DNA of 64,000 nt from Paracyclopina nana (GCA_019096065.1 JAGUCH010000003.1:5084001-5148000); one strand, 5' to 3'; counted from the stretch's first letter, positions 34,594 through 44,881 are shown. Program-made: numbers and translations. Notes: generated from the letters alone by a model not told the origin.

Positions 34594-35124
34594 ATGACTT
34601 CGGCAGCCTCACTCTATCACTCCGTGATTAATGATGTCATCTCAAGTGTTCGTGATTCCTTTCTAGACGAAGCAGTTGACGAAAACGTTCTGCAAGAGCT
34701 GAAAAGTTTGTGGGAGAACAAACTTGCTGCCAGTAAAACCATTGATCCACCAGCTCGAGCTAGCGAGGCGCTGCTCGACGCAAGAATGGCTTCTGCGAGA
34801 ATGGCTGATGCAACAAGAGGCGGAATCGCCCAGGGGAGGTCTCAACCCACGGCCATGCCGAATACTCAACAACTTGTCATCACGGATCCCAACCGGCTTG
34901 TCCCTGTCCAAATCACGATCCCTCCTCAGCCGGGGAATCCGGCCTCGCAGCCTCGAGCTCTCACGGTGCATGTTCCAGCTCACGCTCTTCAGCAGCAAAC
35001 ACCGACCAGCCAACTTCTGCAGCAAGTCTTAACCCAGGCTATCACCACAGCGCTGAACCTGCCACAGGACAACGCTGAGAAACATCTGCAGAGCCAGATC
35101 AATCAAGCATTCAACCTGCGATAA
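34594..35124 (+). CDS. TFIIA large-subunit N-terminal (alpha) like protein, no beta domain
   Basis: The 176-residue intronless frame starts MTSAASLYHSVINDVISSVR and continues DSFLDEAVDENVLQELKSLW, ENKLAASKTID. This matches the N-terminal four-helix-bundle part of TFIIA alpha/beta precursor (GTF2A1 pattern KLYRSVIEDVINDVRDIFLD, VLMELKTLWENKL). A Gln/Pro-rich linker follows (VPVQITIPPQPGNPASQPRA, LQQQTPTSQLLQQVLTQAIT) and the frame stops at TAA 35122-35124. The C-terminal acidic stretch and the beta-barrel beta domain, which bind TBP and DNA, are absent, and no such exon is seen in the 560 bp downstream. Complete lack of introns beside intron-bearing neighbours hints at a retrocopy. Protein-level conservation suggests it is or was recently functional. 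An in-frame GTG-led extension upstream is ignored. Confidence 0.7.
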   Translation: MTSAASLYHSVINDVISSVRDSFLDEAVDENVLQELKSLWENKLAASKTIDPPARASEALLDARMASARMADATRGGIAQGRSQPTAMPNTQQLVITDPNRLVPVQITIPPQPGNPASQPRALTVHVPAHALQQQTPTSQLLQQVLTQAITTALNLPQDNAEKHLQSQINQAFNLR

Positions 35125-35686
35125 TGATGAGTCAGTAAATATACAACAAAGAACTTCCATTTCCACTTTCCAGAAGGTTTTTGAATAAGCCAAAGGCGTA
35201 AAGTCGCTAGATTCCATGCGCCATCTAGCCCGGCAACTTTGCCCAGTACATTTGACATGGCTGCACTACATAGGAGATCACTAATGGGCTATTTTTTGGC
35301 TTTTGGTGCACTAATTCTGAAAACTTTATTAATATGACATAATCTATGGATAAAATGGCACCCTTTCAAGCCATAAAACCATATGCAACTCACACAAATT
35401 TCCAAGCTTTTCATTACTGAAACCAATTTTCTCTAACCTGGCTCCGCTGATCAGCCAATGAAATTGCCGCTTGTGATCACGTGACAAGTATCGCGCGCGA
35501 CAGTTTTCCAAATATACTTGCCCTAAAAGCGCCATCTAGCGAAAAAATTTGTCCCTCCAATGGCTTATTGGCACTCAGCAGAAGCTGCGATTTGCTCACC
35601 TTTCATTGGGCTCAGCATCTTTTCCATCGATGTTCAGTAGCTTTGTAGCCGCTTGATTAGTAACACGTTACTAGAAATATTAAGAT
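35125..35686. other. intergenic between the TFIIA-like ORF and the next gene
   Basis: About 560 bp checked for a TFIIA beta domain or other exon; none was found. It should contain the promoter of the next gene. Confidence 0.4.
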
Positions 35687-36579
35687 ATGAATAGGAGAAA
35701 TAATAGGTTTATTCGGTGGTACCAACCTAACAGGCCACAACCTAATGGCAGTCCTGACTACTTGAGGGAGTGGAACAAAGTCTTTTTTTCTGAGGTCATT
35801 AGTTGGCAACAATTCCGAATTATGGAAGTACCTGAAATTGTTGGCAAAGAGTACGTCATGCTTGACGTTTTCCGCATGCCTTTCAAGTTGCCAGCAGAGC
35901 TCCTCATCAGAAACCGGCCGATTGTAATTTGTATTGGTTTCTCGAGCTGCCCCAAATCGAGCTTTCTGTACAAAAACTGGCCCACGACAATTGTTCCCGC
36001 ACGAGCCCTGCTAGATGTATCGCAATACCACTACATGAAACGAGCCATCACGAAGGCCAGTCGAGTGATGATGCAGATGTCAAACGACCAAGACATTCTT
36101 CGCTACTTACAAGACCAGATGAACTTCGCATTCAATATGAGCAAAACCAAGACCGACCCGGTCACAAAGCTCTTGCTTTGCCTGCCTATCCATCCTGGAA
36201 ATCTGGACCATGGAGCATTCGATGATTTCATCAAGCGTAGATTTAGAGTGGATTATCTCAACTCTGTGTTTGGAGCTTCTATGTCCGGAAGGATGAACGG
36301 AAAGCTCTTCCATGTGCCAAGTAAGTATTTGTACATTTGTGTACTTGTTATTTGATAACTAACTAATTTTCAGGTGTTCAAGATCAGGCTGGCCCTATGG
36401 TGCCAGTTGAATCAATTGTCGTATCTGAGAATGGGCAGTACACGGTCTCGAACCAGTTTTTGAAACGCCAGGTCCCATTGTGCTACAAATGCTACAACCC
36501 ACTCAACAAAAGAGGTCTTCATCTCAGCTTTGACGGGGAAATCATTGATGCCCAAAACAACCACTGTATTTTCAATTGA
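35687..36579 (+). CDS. unrecognised 279-residue protein
   Basis: Two exons, 35687-36320 and 36374-36579, joined by a 53-bp GT-AG intron. The N-terminus is Arg/Asn-rich (MNRRNNRFIRWYQPNRPQPN). The middle is well ordered with VPEIVGKEYVMLDVFRMPFK, RPIVICIGFSSCPKSSFLYK, LLLCLPIHPGNLDHGAFDDF and YLNSVFGASMSGRMNGKLFH; the end has VPLCYKCYNPLNKRGLHLSF and ends with NNHCIFN. Two CxxC-like cysteines (CYKCY) sit near the C-terminus. No signal peptide or membrane helix is apparent. I do not recognise a family. The composition and the clean splice junction (CCA A/GT GTT, in frame) indicate a real cytosolic or nuclear gene. Its 3' end faces a Tudor-domain gene that starts far to the right. Confidence 0.7.
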
Positions 36580-36695
36580 AAGTTGAATGGAATACAACAA
36601 GCTTTTTTTTTTTTTTATTTCGGCCCACCTTATTACTTAATTAAGTGGCAGATTCTTGCCACATCACTTTGCAAGCTAATGATATGCTCTCACAT

Positions 36696-37707
36696 TCAGT
36701 CAATGAGAGATTCCAACTCATGGCGAATTCTAAGTCTTCTCATATCACATTCCAAGTTGATGGTTTGCTCCAAAGTATCCTTGGATGAGAGAGTATCCCT
36801 GCTACCGGAGTTAGACTGTCTGGGCAGATGGTAGCCCACTGTGAACTTAGGCAATAATCTTGTGGATACGGCAGCTACTGGATCACTTTCAATGCACACT
36901 GCCAACTTACTACTGATCAGCGCTTGGTTAAGGTTAAACACAGGGACTTGAGGAGTGAATCCACCCTTTTTGAGAATTTTAGCATACTTTTCATAGTAAT
37001 CGCTGAAAGCAGTATTCAGCTCCAGAACCAGGCTTCCGGAGCGCAAATCCATCGATTCAGGAACCTTAATCCAAGAACGTGAGCATGTCCGCACTACGAC
37101 ATAGGTCAAAGCTCTTGTGACCTCAGTCCACCTTTGAGCTCTTGTTGTGAACACTGAGTGCCTTGGAGACTCAAGGTTGTACGATCTCATGAGTGGTGCC
37201 AAGCCTGGACATTCGAAAAAGGTCATGCAATTTGTTCAGCATATAATTAATGTTGGATGATTTCAGTTACCTTTCAAGCTGAACTGGAAGGCGTAAGGTT
37301 CAGCATTAGCAAAAGTGCTATTCAAGTGACAAACGCCATCAGGATACTTGATATCCTTAAGAACAACTCCATGATCTAAGAGAAAAGCATCAATGAGCTT
37401 TTGGCCCCGAAAGGCCGTGGTGACATCCGTGATTCTTCCCCTGAACCAGCTTTCTCCGTTTTCGCGCCGCACTGCCACAAAAATTCCTTTACGTAAGTCA
37501 TACTCCTCAAGGGCAGGCCCAAGATGCTTTTTAATGGCCTAGATAACAAATTACCTAATTTATTAAATGATGCAATCGTAGCTTACTTACCCTTTCCATG
37601 CCCTCTATCTCAGGCAAGCTAGAGGCTTTCACCACCCAGTAGTTTCCAGGATCGATTATATCGCCCAACTTAACTTCAATCATTCTATGACATGCAGCAG
37701 TTGCCAT
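36696..37707 (-). CDS. Tudor-domain protein (extended Tudor)
   Basis: Three exons with short introns; the start is at 37705-37707 (MATAACHRMIEVKLGDIIDP). The order GDIIDPGNYWVVKASSLPEI, EGMERAIKKHLGPALEEYDL, KGIFVAVRRENGESWFRGRI, QKLIDAFLLDHGVVLKDIKY, AYAFQFSLKG-like (EPYAFQFSLKGLAPL) matches an extended Tudor (SN-like plus Tudor barrel) as found in TDRD proteins that bind symmetrically dimethylated arginine on Piwi proteins. The DHG at the place of the usual DYG is a small change. About 180 further residues follow without a recognised domain (LRSGSLVLELNTAFSDYYEK and so on), ending HELESLID. The aromatic cage cannot be fully judged by eye. Role in germline small-RNA pathways is inferred from the family. 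Confidence 0.75.
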
Positions 37708-37971
37708 TTTTTCAAAGCTTTAACAGAAATGGCACAAAATTTGTTTATTCTGTTATTACAATCTAGTCCTAACTTGTGTGTAGTGATGGATCGAGCTCGA
37801 ACTCGACTCAGAAAGACTGTAGCGCGGTCTCTGGCTCGGACTACATAAAAACGTCCAATTCGAACTAGAGGTGTATCGGGCTCAGGCTTTAGCCTGAAAG
37901 CCCGAAACCAATTTAGCTCTGATCAGCAGATCTTGAAAACTTGCGGGAAAGTCTGACAAATTGGCTTTAAA
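37708..37971. promoter_or_regulatory. divergent promoter interval, Tudor gene / THAP gene
   Basis: 264 bp separate the starts of these two divergent genes, so both promoters should lie here. No element was identified. Confidence 0.35.
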
Positions 37972-39067
37972 ATGCCTCACAAACATTGTGCTTACTCAAA
38001 TTGTGCCAGTGATTCACGGAAAAATCAACCTGTGAAATTCATTCGGTTTATCAATCCACAAATTCATTTGGAGAGAGCAAAAAGATGGGTGCAACTTTGC
38101 GGCCGTGAACATTCCTCTATCGACAGCGTAACTCAAGACACATACATTTGCTCATTGCATTTCCGTGATGGCGACGAGCTCGATCCAAGAGCTAATAAGC
38201 TATTGGAGCCATTTCCAGCCAATTCGTTAACAGTGCCCAAGAGAAGGAAAAGCCCAGTTAAGCGGCATGGAGCTATTATCTATGGCGACCTTGATAAGCT
38301 CCCAAATCTGGCAAAATCAGCTTGCAGAAGCTATGGTGGATCAACAAAGAAAGTTCAAAAGTTTTACTTTCACATTCCAGTTCGAATTCCTAGCTCTGAG
38401 TGCACCATTGATTTATTATCAGGTAAAAAATGGCTTTTGGCATTGCAAGGTTTATTTTCTTATTAATCTTTCTACTCAACAGCTTCTAATGAAGAAGAGA
38501 CCAATGAGGTCGTAGAATCCAAAGCTCCATTTGTGCGTAAGCCTGAGGCTTTCCAGAGACAATCAACAGTAGTCACTGATTTTATAATGGCGAATGAAGA
38601 GAAAGCTAAATTCTTCACTGGACTCACAACTGGCGAGAGGCATTGCTTATGGGAGTTTTTAGGTATAATTAGATGAAGCTTGTTAATGCACTTTTTATCA
38701 GTTATGATTCATTTGGATTCCAGGCCCTGCACGGGACACATTGCAGATAGTAGGCAGGTGTCAAGGCACAATAAGTGGCAAATTGCGTTGCATGTCTGTG
38801 AGGTGCCAGTTTTTGATGACCTTAATGATCCTCAGACGAAGCAAGACTTTTGATGAAGTCCATCATATGTTCAACATATCTGAAACAATCATCAGTGGAA
38901 TTTTTAAAACTTGGCTGCTATTCATGTACTGGACCTTTCACGACATTAGGGATAAGATGTTTGTCAAAAGAAAAGACATCCCTAAGCCACTGCCTGCGCA
39001 GTTTTTTGCATATAGCACAACCAGAGACGTCTCTGAGACCAACTACATTTTTAACTACATTTTTTAA
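37972..39067 (+). CDS. THAP-domain protein with partial Harbinger/DDE-4-type transposase region
   Basis: Exons: 37972-38422, 38483-38662 and 38724-39067; about 324 residues. The N-terminus is a C2CH THAP zinc finger: MPHKHCAYSNCASDSR, PKxxxR-like IHLERAKRWVQLCGRE, W, TYICSLHFRDGDEL and the closing PF. The middle has TGLTTGERHCLWEFLGPARD and a helix-turn-helix segment (LMTLMILRRSKTFDEVHHMF, NISETIISGIFKTWLLFMYW) followed by KDIPKPLPAQFFAYS, the usual start of a DDE_Tnp_4 nuclease. The frame then ends (NYIFNYIF) without the catalytic DDE residues. THAP plus DDE_Tnp_4 is a known arthropod transposase-derived combination. It may be a truncated transposon or a host gene that kept only DNA-binding parts. 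Sequence shortly downstream (SDTVAVHEEFLDLNNSIFAS) hints at further decayed protein. Confidence 0.7.
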
Positions 39068-39322
39068 GAAGACTGTTTTGGTGATTTTTCATAAGCTACG
39101 GTTCTGACACAGTTGCCGTTCATGAGGAATTTCTGGACTTAAATAATTCAATTTTTGCCTCAGTTGGAGGCTCAATGAGCCTTATCGTAGGCTCGTCATT
39201 CTTTGATTACCACCTTAGGTTGCAGCAAAAGCAGACTACAAACAATAATGTGAGAAGAGCACATAAAAAAGGATTATACCAGCATTTAATGTGAATATAG
39301 TCAAGTTTGAGTAAAGTAGCTA

Positions 39323-39809
39323 TCAAACAACCGTTTGGCACAACGCATAAATATTGAGTGAATAGCATCCAGCATCGTCCCACTGACGGCCTTTACTAGC
39401 ATACTCAATATGAATGCAATCGGAACTTCCATCTGCATCATTGGGCTCGCCAGAGTACCAATTGAAGTAGGTAGCAGCAGTGGCATCTTGCCAAATGTAA
39501 GATCCTTCTGAAGCAAGATCACTCAGTCCAATCCAAAACAGTTTTCCACCTGAAGAATCAGCTGTCGACAAGTAGGTCACAATGCTGGTTTGAGTGGCTG
39601 CATCCTTAATTAGGGCCAACGTGCCGCCATTTACGGTGCAGTACTAAAAGGCACATTTTTGATTGTATAATGTAATAGCTATATTAATATCAATATAAAC
39701 TGACGTTAACAGCCTCATACCAAGACATGGAGGTGGTGGAAATTGAATACGTTGTTGTCTGACCTTGAGAAAGGCTGAAACTTGCCATGAAAAAGATTAG
39801 GGCGATCAT
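39323..39809 (-). CDS. secreted C-type lectin-domain protein
   Basis: Two exons (about 39709-39809 and 39323-39647). A signal peptide MIALIFFMASFSLSQGQ leads to a single short C-type lectin-like domain: WYEAVNYCTVNGGTLALI, WIGLSDLASEGSYIW, then FNWYSGEPNDADGSSDCIHI and WDDAGCYSLNIYALCQTVV. The EPN motif is the mannose-type calcium site and WDD is the strand next to the second calcium ligand, so calcium-dependent sugar binding is likely. At about 130 residues it is little more than the domain. Role in innate recognition or feeding is inferred from the family. The first ATG of the frame was used; no earlier ATG exists. Confidence 0.88.
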
Positions 39810-40739
39810 GATAAGTATCAGTTGCAGGATAGACTGCTAAAATTGTATGATCTCAGCAGTTTTAATATGTCTGTACAATCTTATCAATTATACTTTTAAG
39901 ACAGTATTTGCATTGATTGGCTGCACTTGTGACATTCTAAGATTAAATGATTCTTAGAATTGTTTTTTGTCGATTATTTTGCAAGTTAAATATTGCAAAG
40001 CAAGCACTCCGTTGCACTTTTCAATCAACAAACATGCTGCAATTTTTTTACCTGAGCTACGAGCAGTTCTTTTGGTTTTTTTAGCTTTAAGTGATGACAT
40101 CATTAGAAAGCGTCCTTACTTTAAATGCTTGATTTTGTTGCGGATACAATTTAGTTTAGCATTATGAAAACAAGAAATGGATGCTTTGTCGCATGTGACT
40201 TTCTGATTACGCTCGTAACTCCTGAAGCAAAAGAAACTTTTGTGTTGGTGTCCTTCTGAGGTGTGGTGTGACAAATGTTGGCAAGCTACATTGCAGTATG
40301 TGTTGAGTTTTGGTAGCAAAGTGTCCAAGAAGCCTAGAATAGAGTACAAGAGTTGGCCAAAAAAAGCAATTGATATTATTATTAAATTGATGCTGCATTA
40401 GCCACCTTAAGAAAATGTATTTTTAGAAATTGCCCGATGTCTCGCATGATTTTGCACATTAAGCTTGAGCACGAAGTTGATTTAACCTTAGGCATGAGGT
40501 CAATTTTGTTCTAGTAGGTCTTTGTCATTGTCGGAAAAAGTATTCAGCTTTTAGACGAGAAAGACTCGGCCTAATTGAAGGAAAGGAAATTTCCTCTACG
40601 AAGTTCGACTTGGCGTAAATGCCCTCTGCTTGATTGTCGAGTTACAAGACCTTGATGCAAAGAAAACCAGTCCAAGAGATTATAAAAATCCCATTTTTAG
40701 CACCAGTGATAAACTGACAACAGACAGACATTCAACATT
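39810..40739. other. intergenic, lectin upstream / SLC4A11 upstream
   Basis: About 930 bp, AT-rich, without an accepted gene. Frames here are short and shadow one another. Both genes start toward the outside, so their promoters lie here. Confidence 0.4.
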
Positions 40740-43136
40740 ATGCATAACCCTGCATTTCTGGGTAAGTCAATCACGCGGAAGCTTGACAAAAATCTCAGCT
40801 TTCCTCATTTTTCTCTGAAAGGTTCAGATTTCGAAGCTTTCGCAGCAGTAGGCAACGGAGAATCGAGTTTGAGCAACATGAGCAAGTCCGAAAGAGCCAA
40901 GCAGTTTCATGACAAGGAGCTCGATGTCACTCTTCGCGTGACAGCTCTCACCCACGTGCATCAATCTGGCGTGGAGAAGCAAGACTTTGCCAAAGAGATC
41001 AGAGCTCCCAAAGATATCAAAAGTTTTGTGGACAACAGTGAGGTGCTGCTCGATATCAGTGAGGCTACCCTTGAAGAGATCATTGATAGCCTCCTGGACA
41101 CGATGATTCCGGACCAAAGCGTCGAAGTCATTTCAAAGGAGGAGATCAAGACGAACATCTTTGCTGATGAAACTAGAACCAGAGTGAGAGACAAGCTGCA
41201 AGGCATGGTGATCAAGGACGGAGATTGTGTCTGGGAGCAAACCTGGATGTGCGTTCCAGTGTCGATCCCTACCTTGAACAAACGACACGTGGGTATAGCG
41301 AGGCTGCGCCAAAATGTTAACCTTGGTACTCACGCCGAGGAGATCAAATTCTTCATCTTGATCCTCTGCCCGAGCGAGGTCAAAGTCACAAAAACCGCTT
41401 TGGAGACGGCCAAGACCTTTGGCACCGTTTTCAGTGATCTTGGGCTTCGGCACAACCTAATGATTTCCACAACAGTGGAAGAGTTCAAGTCACACATCCT
41501 CAACACTTCATATGAGCTGGCCAACCGTCAAGCAGAGGCTAAAGATGTAACGTTGGCTTCAGATACTTCGACAGAGAGCCAGTTTAAGTGGTACAACATT
41601 GGGAGAGGAATCAAGGCTGATCTTCTAGGGCGACTCCCATTTTACTGGGATGATTACAAGGATGGCATTTTGGGGCCGAACACACTCCAGAAGACCATTG
41701 CAACTACGCTATTCCTGTACTTTTCTGTGATCCTGCCGGCAGTCGCTTTGGGAGTCCTTAACTCAAATAACACTCATGGCGCCATCAGCGTGCATCAGGT
41801 GATTGTTGGCCAGACAATTGGAGCTATAGCTTTCACTCTGTTCTCAGGACAACCCCTGGTGGTTGTCATGACAACTGCTCCCTTGGCCCTATTCATCAAG
41901 ATCATCTACTCCATTGCGACAGAGTTCGACATCGACTTTTTGGCCTTCTACGCTGCCATCGGATTGTGGAACTCCTTCTTCCTATTCCTCTACTCCTTCT
42001 TCAACATGTCCGTCCTTATGAAGTTCTCGACCAGATCCACAGAGGAGATCTTCTCCAACTTCATCACCATAGCCTTCATCACCGACTCCACTAAAAACAT
42101 GGTGAAGACTTTCCAAAAGCACTATTGGAGCGAAGAGTGTGCCGATGGAGGAGACATATCCGATGGCTGCGACCCAGGAGAGTGCTTCTTATCCTTGATT
42201 TTGATGCTTGGAACATTATGGCTGGGGGTGACCTTGTTCGAGTTCAAAAACTCGCCCTTTTTGAGCAAAAGGAAAAGGGAGATCCTTTCTGACTACGCCC
42301 TGCCGGTGGCTGTCATTGTCTTCAGCCTCGTTGGAACCGTCCTGTTCGCACCAACAAAGGTGCACACCTTCACCTTCGAAGCCAGTGGCAACCCCTTCAA
42401 CTTGGTCAAATTTGAGACTTTGACAGTCGGAGCTGTTTTTGGGGCCATGGGACTGGGATTCTCGTTGTCTCTGCTGTTCTTCATGGACCAGAACATCAGT
42501 GCTGCTATGGTGGATTCTCCAGACAACAAGTTAGTCAAGGGCAACGCATACCACTGGGATCTGCTTGTCGTTGGGATCATCAATGGGTTTCTCTGCATCT
42601 TTGGACTACCGTTTATGCACGCAGTTTTGCCCCACTCTCCCCTGCATGTCAAGTGCCTAGCGGATATGGAGGAGCACGTTGAGGCTGGTCATGTCAAAAA
42701 CATTGTGGTCCATGTACGCGAGACAAGACTCACAAATCTCTTCAGCAACATTATGATCGGCTTGTCTTTGCTCTTCCTTGCTGATGTCCTCAAGTTCATT
42801 CCAACACCGGTTCTTGATGGACTTTTTTTGTACCTGGCCGTGACTGCATTGTATGGCAATCAGATGTTCGAGAGGATCTTGCTATTTCTTAAGCAACCGG
42901 TTGCGTACCCGCCAAACTATTACGTGAGAAGAGTCCCAGAAAGGAAGATGCACATGTTCACTTGCTGCCAAATCCTCCAGCTGGGCATTCTGTGCGCCTT
43001 CGGATTCAACCCATGGCCTTATGCCAAGATGATCTTCCCGGTGGTTATTCTGGCCTTTTTGCCCATGAGGCATTTGCTTATCCCTAGAGTGGTGGAGAAA
43101 AAATACCTGGACGTTCTTGATGGGAATGATCATTAA
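40740..43136 (+). CDS. SLC4A11: SLC4A11-like bicarbonate-transporter-related membrane protein
   Basis: A membrane transporter of the SLC4 family, SLC4A11 branch (proton/hydroxide, ammonia or borate-related transport; not classical bicarbonate exchange). A 5' exon (40740-40761, MHNPAFLG) and a 60-bp intron with perfect GTAAGT precede one large exon (40822-43136); 778 residues. The cytosolic band-3-like domain shows VWEQTWMCVPVSIPTLNKRH and GIARLRQNVNLGTHAEEIKF. The membrane domain begins GRGIKADLLGRLPFYWDDYK and follows human SLC4A11 closely: DGILGPNTLQKTIATTLFLY, GQTIGAIAFTLFSGQPLVVV, FYAAIGLWNSFFLFLYSFFN, RSTEEIFSNFITIAF, ILSDYALPVAVIVFSLVG, DNKLVKGNAYHWDLLVVGII, HAVLPHSPLHVKCLA, PVAYPPNYYVRRVPERKMHM and the end IPRVVEKKYLDVLD. 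The near-absence of introns is unusual here. Confidence 0.95.
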   Translation: MHNPAFLGKSITRKLDKNLSFPHFSLKGSDFEAFAAVGNGESSLSNMSKSERAKQFHDKELDVTLRVTALTHVHQSGVEKQDFAKEIRAPKDIKSFVDNSEVLLDISEATLEEIIDSLLDTMIPDQSVEVISKEEIKTNIFADETRTRVRDKLQGMVIKDGDCVWEQTWMCVPVSIPTLNKRHVGIARLRQNVNLGTHAEEIKFFILILCPSEVKVTKTALETAKTFGTVFSDLGLRHNLMISTTVEEFKSHILNTSYELANRQAEAKDVTLASDTSTESQFKWYNIGRGIKADLLGRLPFYWDDYKDGILGPNTLQKTIATTLFLYFSVILPAVALGVLNSNNTHGAISVHQVIVGQTIGAIAFTLFSGQPLVVVMTTAPLALFIKIIYSIATEFDIDFLAFYAAIGLWNSFFLFLYSFFNMSVLMKFSTRSTEEIFSNFITIAFITDSTKNMVKTFQKHYWSEECADGGDISDGCDPGECFLSLILMLGTLWLGVTLFEFKNSPFLSKRKREILSDYALPVAVIVFSLVGTVLFAPTKVHTFTFEASGNPFNLVKFETLTVGAVFGAMGLGFSLSLLFFMDQNISAAMVDSPDNKLVKGNAYHWDLLVVGIINGFLCIFGLPFMHAVLPHSPLHVKCLADMEEHVEAGHVKNIVVHVRETRLTNLFSNIMIGLSLLFLADVLKFIPTPVLDGLFLYLAVTALYGNQMFERILLFLKQPVAYPPNYYVRRVPERKMHMFTCCQILQLGILCAFGFNPWPYAKMIFPVVILAFLPMRHLLIPRVVEKKYLDVLDGNDH

Positions 43137-43177
43137 TTCATATTGAATATAGTATATATTATAGTAACTAGTTGATT

Positions 43178-44489
43178 TTAGCAAGCAGGAAACGTGTGCT
43201 GAAAATCGTCCTTAGCTACGGCAAATTTGTTACGCACAAGGAAAGTGGCCATGACTTCAGCCATCTTTTCTGGAACGTCCTCGTGTACTGCGTGGCCAGC
43301 TTGAGGCAGAACTTGCATCTGGAATTTCCCCTGCATTTGACCAACGGTCAAGTCTCGATCTAAGCGATCGACACCAGCTAAAACAAGCATTTTGGAAGCA
43401 TTCACGCTGAGAAATTTGCTCGACAGGTCGGTGAACCATTTACTCCAGTGAGGCTCAGTGCGACCCAGGTCGATTCTCCATGTGTAAGACTTGGCCTCTT
43501 CAGGAGCTTTGAATTGCTTGGCCTCAGGCTCGTCGCCGTCTTCTTCGTTTTCTTCCTTGATGGCATCATCGCATGCAACCGTGCTAGGAGTAGTCACGTT
43601 GACAGAGTCCTGTTACAAACAAGAAAAGAAAGTTCACTAGTCGGCATCATTAACTTCATAATGCATTCTCACATTAGGTACGTCTTCTTCGGATACTTCA
43701 AGTGCTCCACATTGATTAGATTGGGAGTTGATCAATTGACCCGGCATTGAGACACGAGCCGAGTCATTGTTTCGCACTTGGGCACTTCTCAAAGCCCATT
43801 CAATTGCATGATCCATTGTAGAGAAAGACTTGGGCCTTCCCCTCAAAAAGCTCTGCATGCTTGTCAACGCATCCATGGCTGTCCCTTCAACCACATCAAC
43901 AACGACAAGGCCAATCAGGTTGTTAATTTGGCCTTCCAGGGCTGTATGAACTGCAAGAGCTCCACCCATGCTATGACCGATGAGAATGACTTCAGGTTCT
44001 ACCTGAAGGGACTTGATATGATCATCAACAATGGCAGTGATGTCCTTGGCCATGGTCTCTGGAGACAAGTCGTAGTCGTCTTCTGTATGTGAGCACCCGT
44101 GGCCTCGGAGGTCAAGAGACAAAATTTGACATTGTACTAATCTTGTGATCTCCGATGTCAATGGGGCCCATGTCAGCCCAGAGTATCCCCCACCATGCAG
44201 AAAAACAAGTAGAGGACCTTGACTGTCCCCGCCTACAAACCAACAGCGAAAATGATCAACGCTCAGATTCGATGTAAAGTAAAGATACTACTATACCTAG
44301 GTATACATTGAAACTCGATTTGCCAACCTCTATCTTTTTGCACGAGTCAAAGTACTTTCTCCAATGGATGGGAGTGTACACTTTGCCCCCGCCACGCCCT
44401 CTTCCACCTCGTAGGCCTCCACGGCTAGACATTTGTGGTCTCGGAGGCAACCCTCTCGGCATTAAAACTTTTTTCTGGAGGCTTGACAT
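43178..44489 (-). CDS. PPME1: protein phosphatase methylesterase 1
   Basis: Serine hydrolase that removes the methyl ester from the C-terminal leucine of the PP2A catalytic subunit, and so inactivates the phosphatase; cytosolic/nuclear. About four exons with short introns. The N-terminus is Arg/Gly-rich (MSSLQKKVLMPRGLPPRPQM, GGLRGGRGRGGG), then YTPIHWRKYFDSCKKIEVGK, the oxyanion segment LLVFLHGGGYSGLTWAPLTS, LSLDLRGHGCSHTEDDYDLS, and the nucleophile elbow EVILIGHSMGGALAV. VVDVVEGTAMDALTSMQSFL and RPKSFSTMDHAIEWALRSAQ are family motifs. An acidic loop follows, then LVLAGVDRLDRDLTVGQMQG with the catalytic aspartate and QVLPQAGHAVHEDVPEKMAE with the histidine. The triad is complete and length (about 390) is normal. 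The Gly-rich start resembles the family's metal/substrate-regulatory N-terminus only loosely. Confidence 0.95.
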
Positions 44490-44661
44490 TTTCACTGAAG
44501 ATTTGTTTACAACTTTGCGCAAGCACAACATGCGACATAAATAGAGGTGGAACGATTTTCTGACCCGATGCATTTGCGGAAAAAGCCGCAATTGCTAAAT
44601 AATGACAAATAACATTCATGAAGGAAGGAAGGATTTTTTGCTGCTTATAAATAACTCACTT
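44490..44661. other. PPME1 upstream region
   Basis: About 170 bp upstream of the PPME1 start, up to the target-site duplication of the next element. No specific feature was recognised. Confidence 0.35.
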
Positions 44662-44664
44662 TTA

Positions 44665-44881
44665 GGTCCTTTCCATGTGCTCACTTTTGGTTTTGAGGTA
44701 CAAAAAAATGTACCACGCAAAACCGTTTTTGCAAGACCGTTTTCATTGTTTATTTACGTTTTTGTTTACTTTTTGCGTACTGGCTGTATACTTTTTTTTG
44801 CTACTTGGCCAAGACCAATTTTTTGTACCATCAAAAACCGTTTTTGAGATATATTTTTTGTACAAGCACATGGAAAGGTCC
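44665..44881. mobile_element. Harbinger/Tourist-like MITE with TTA duplication
   Basis: A 217-bp element begins GGTCCTTTCCATGTGCTCA and ends GCACATGGAAAGGTCC, giving terminal inverted repeats of about 17 bp with one mismatch. Directly adjacent TTA triplets at 44662-44664 and 44882-44884 are the expected 3-bp (TWA) target-site duplication of PIF/Harbinger elements. Subterminal inverted copies of GGTACAAAAAA / TTTTTTGTACC and AAACCGTTTTT are also present, so the element can fold along most of its length. There is no coding capacity. Family by TSD and TIR type; the mobilising transposase is not known. Confidence 0.75.

Noticed and set aside
40740-43136. A classical Na/HCO3 cotransporter or anion exchanger (SLC4A1-A10)
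   Set aside because: The wording of the membrane domain (FSGQPLVVVMTTAPLALFIK, GLWNSFFLFLYSFFN, YHWDLLVVGIINGFLCIFGL, end KKYLDVLD) follows SLC4A11.
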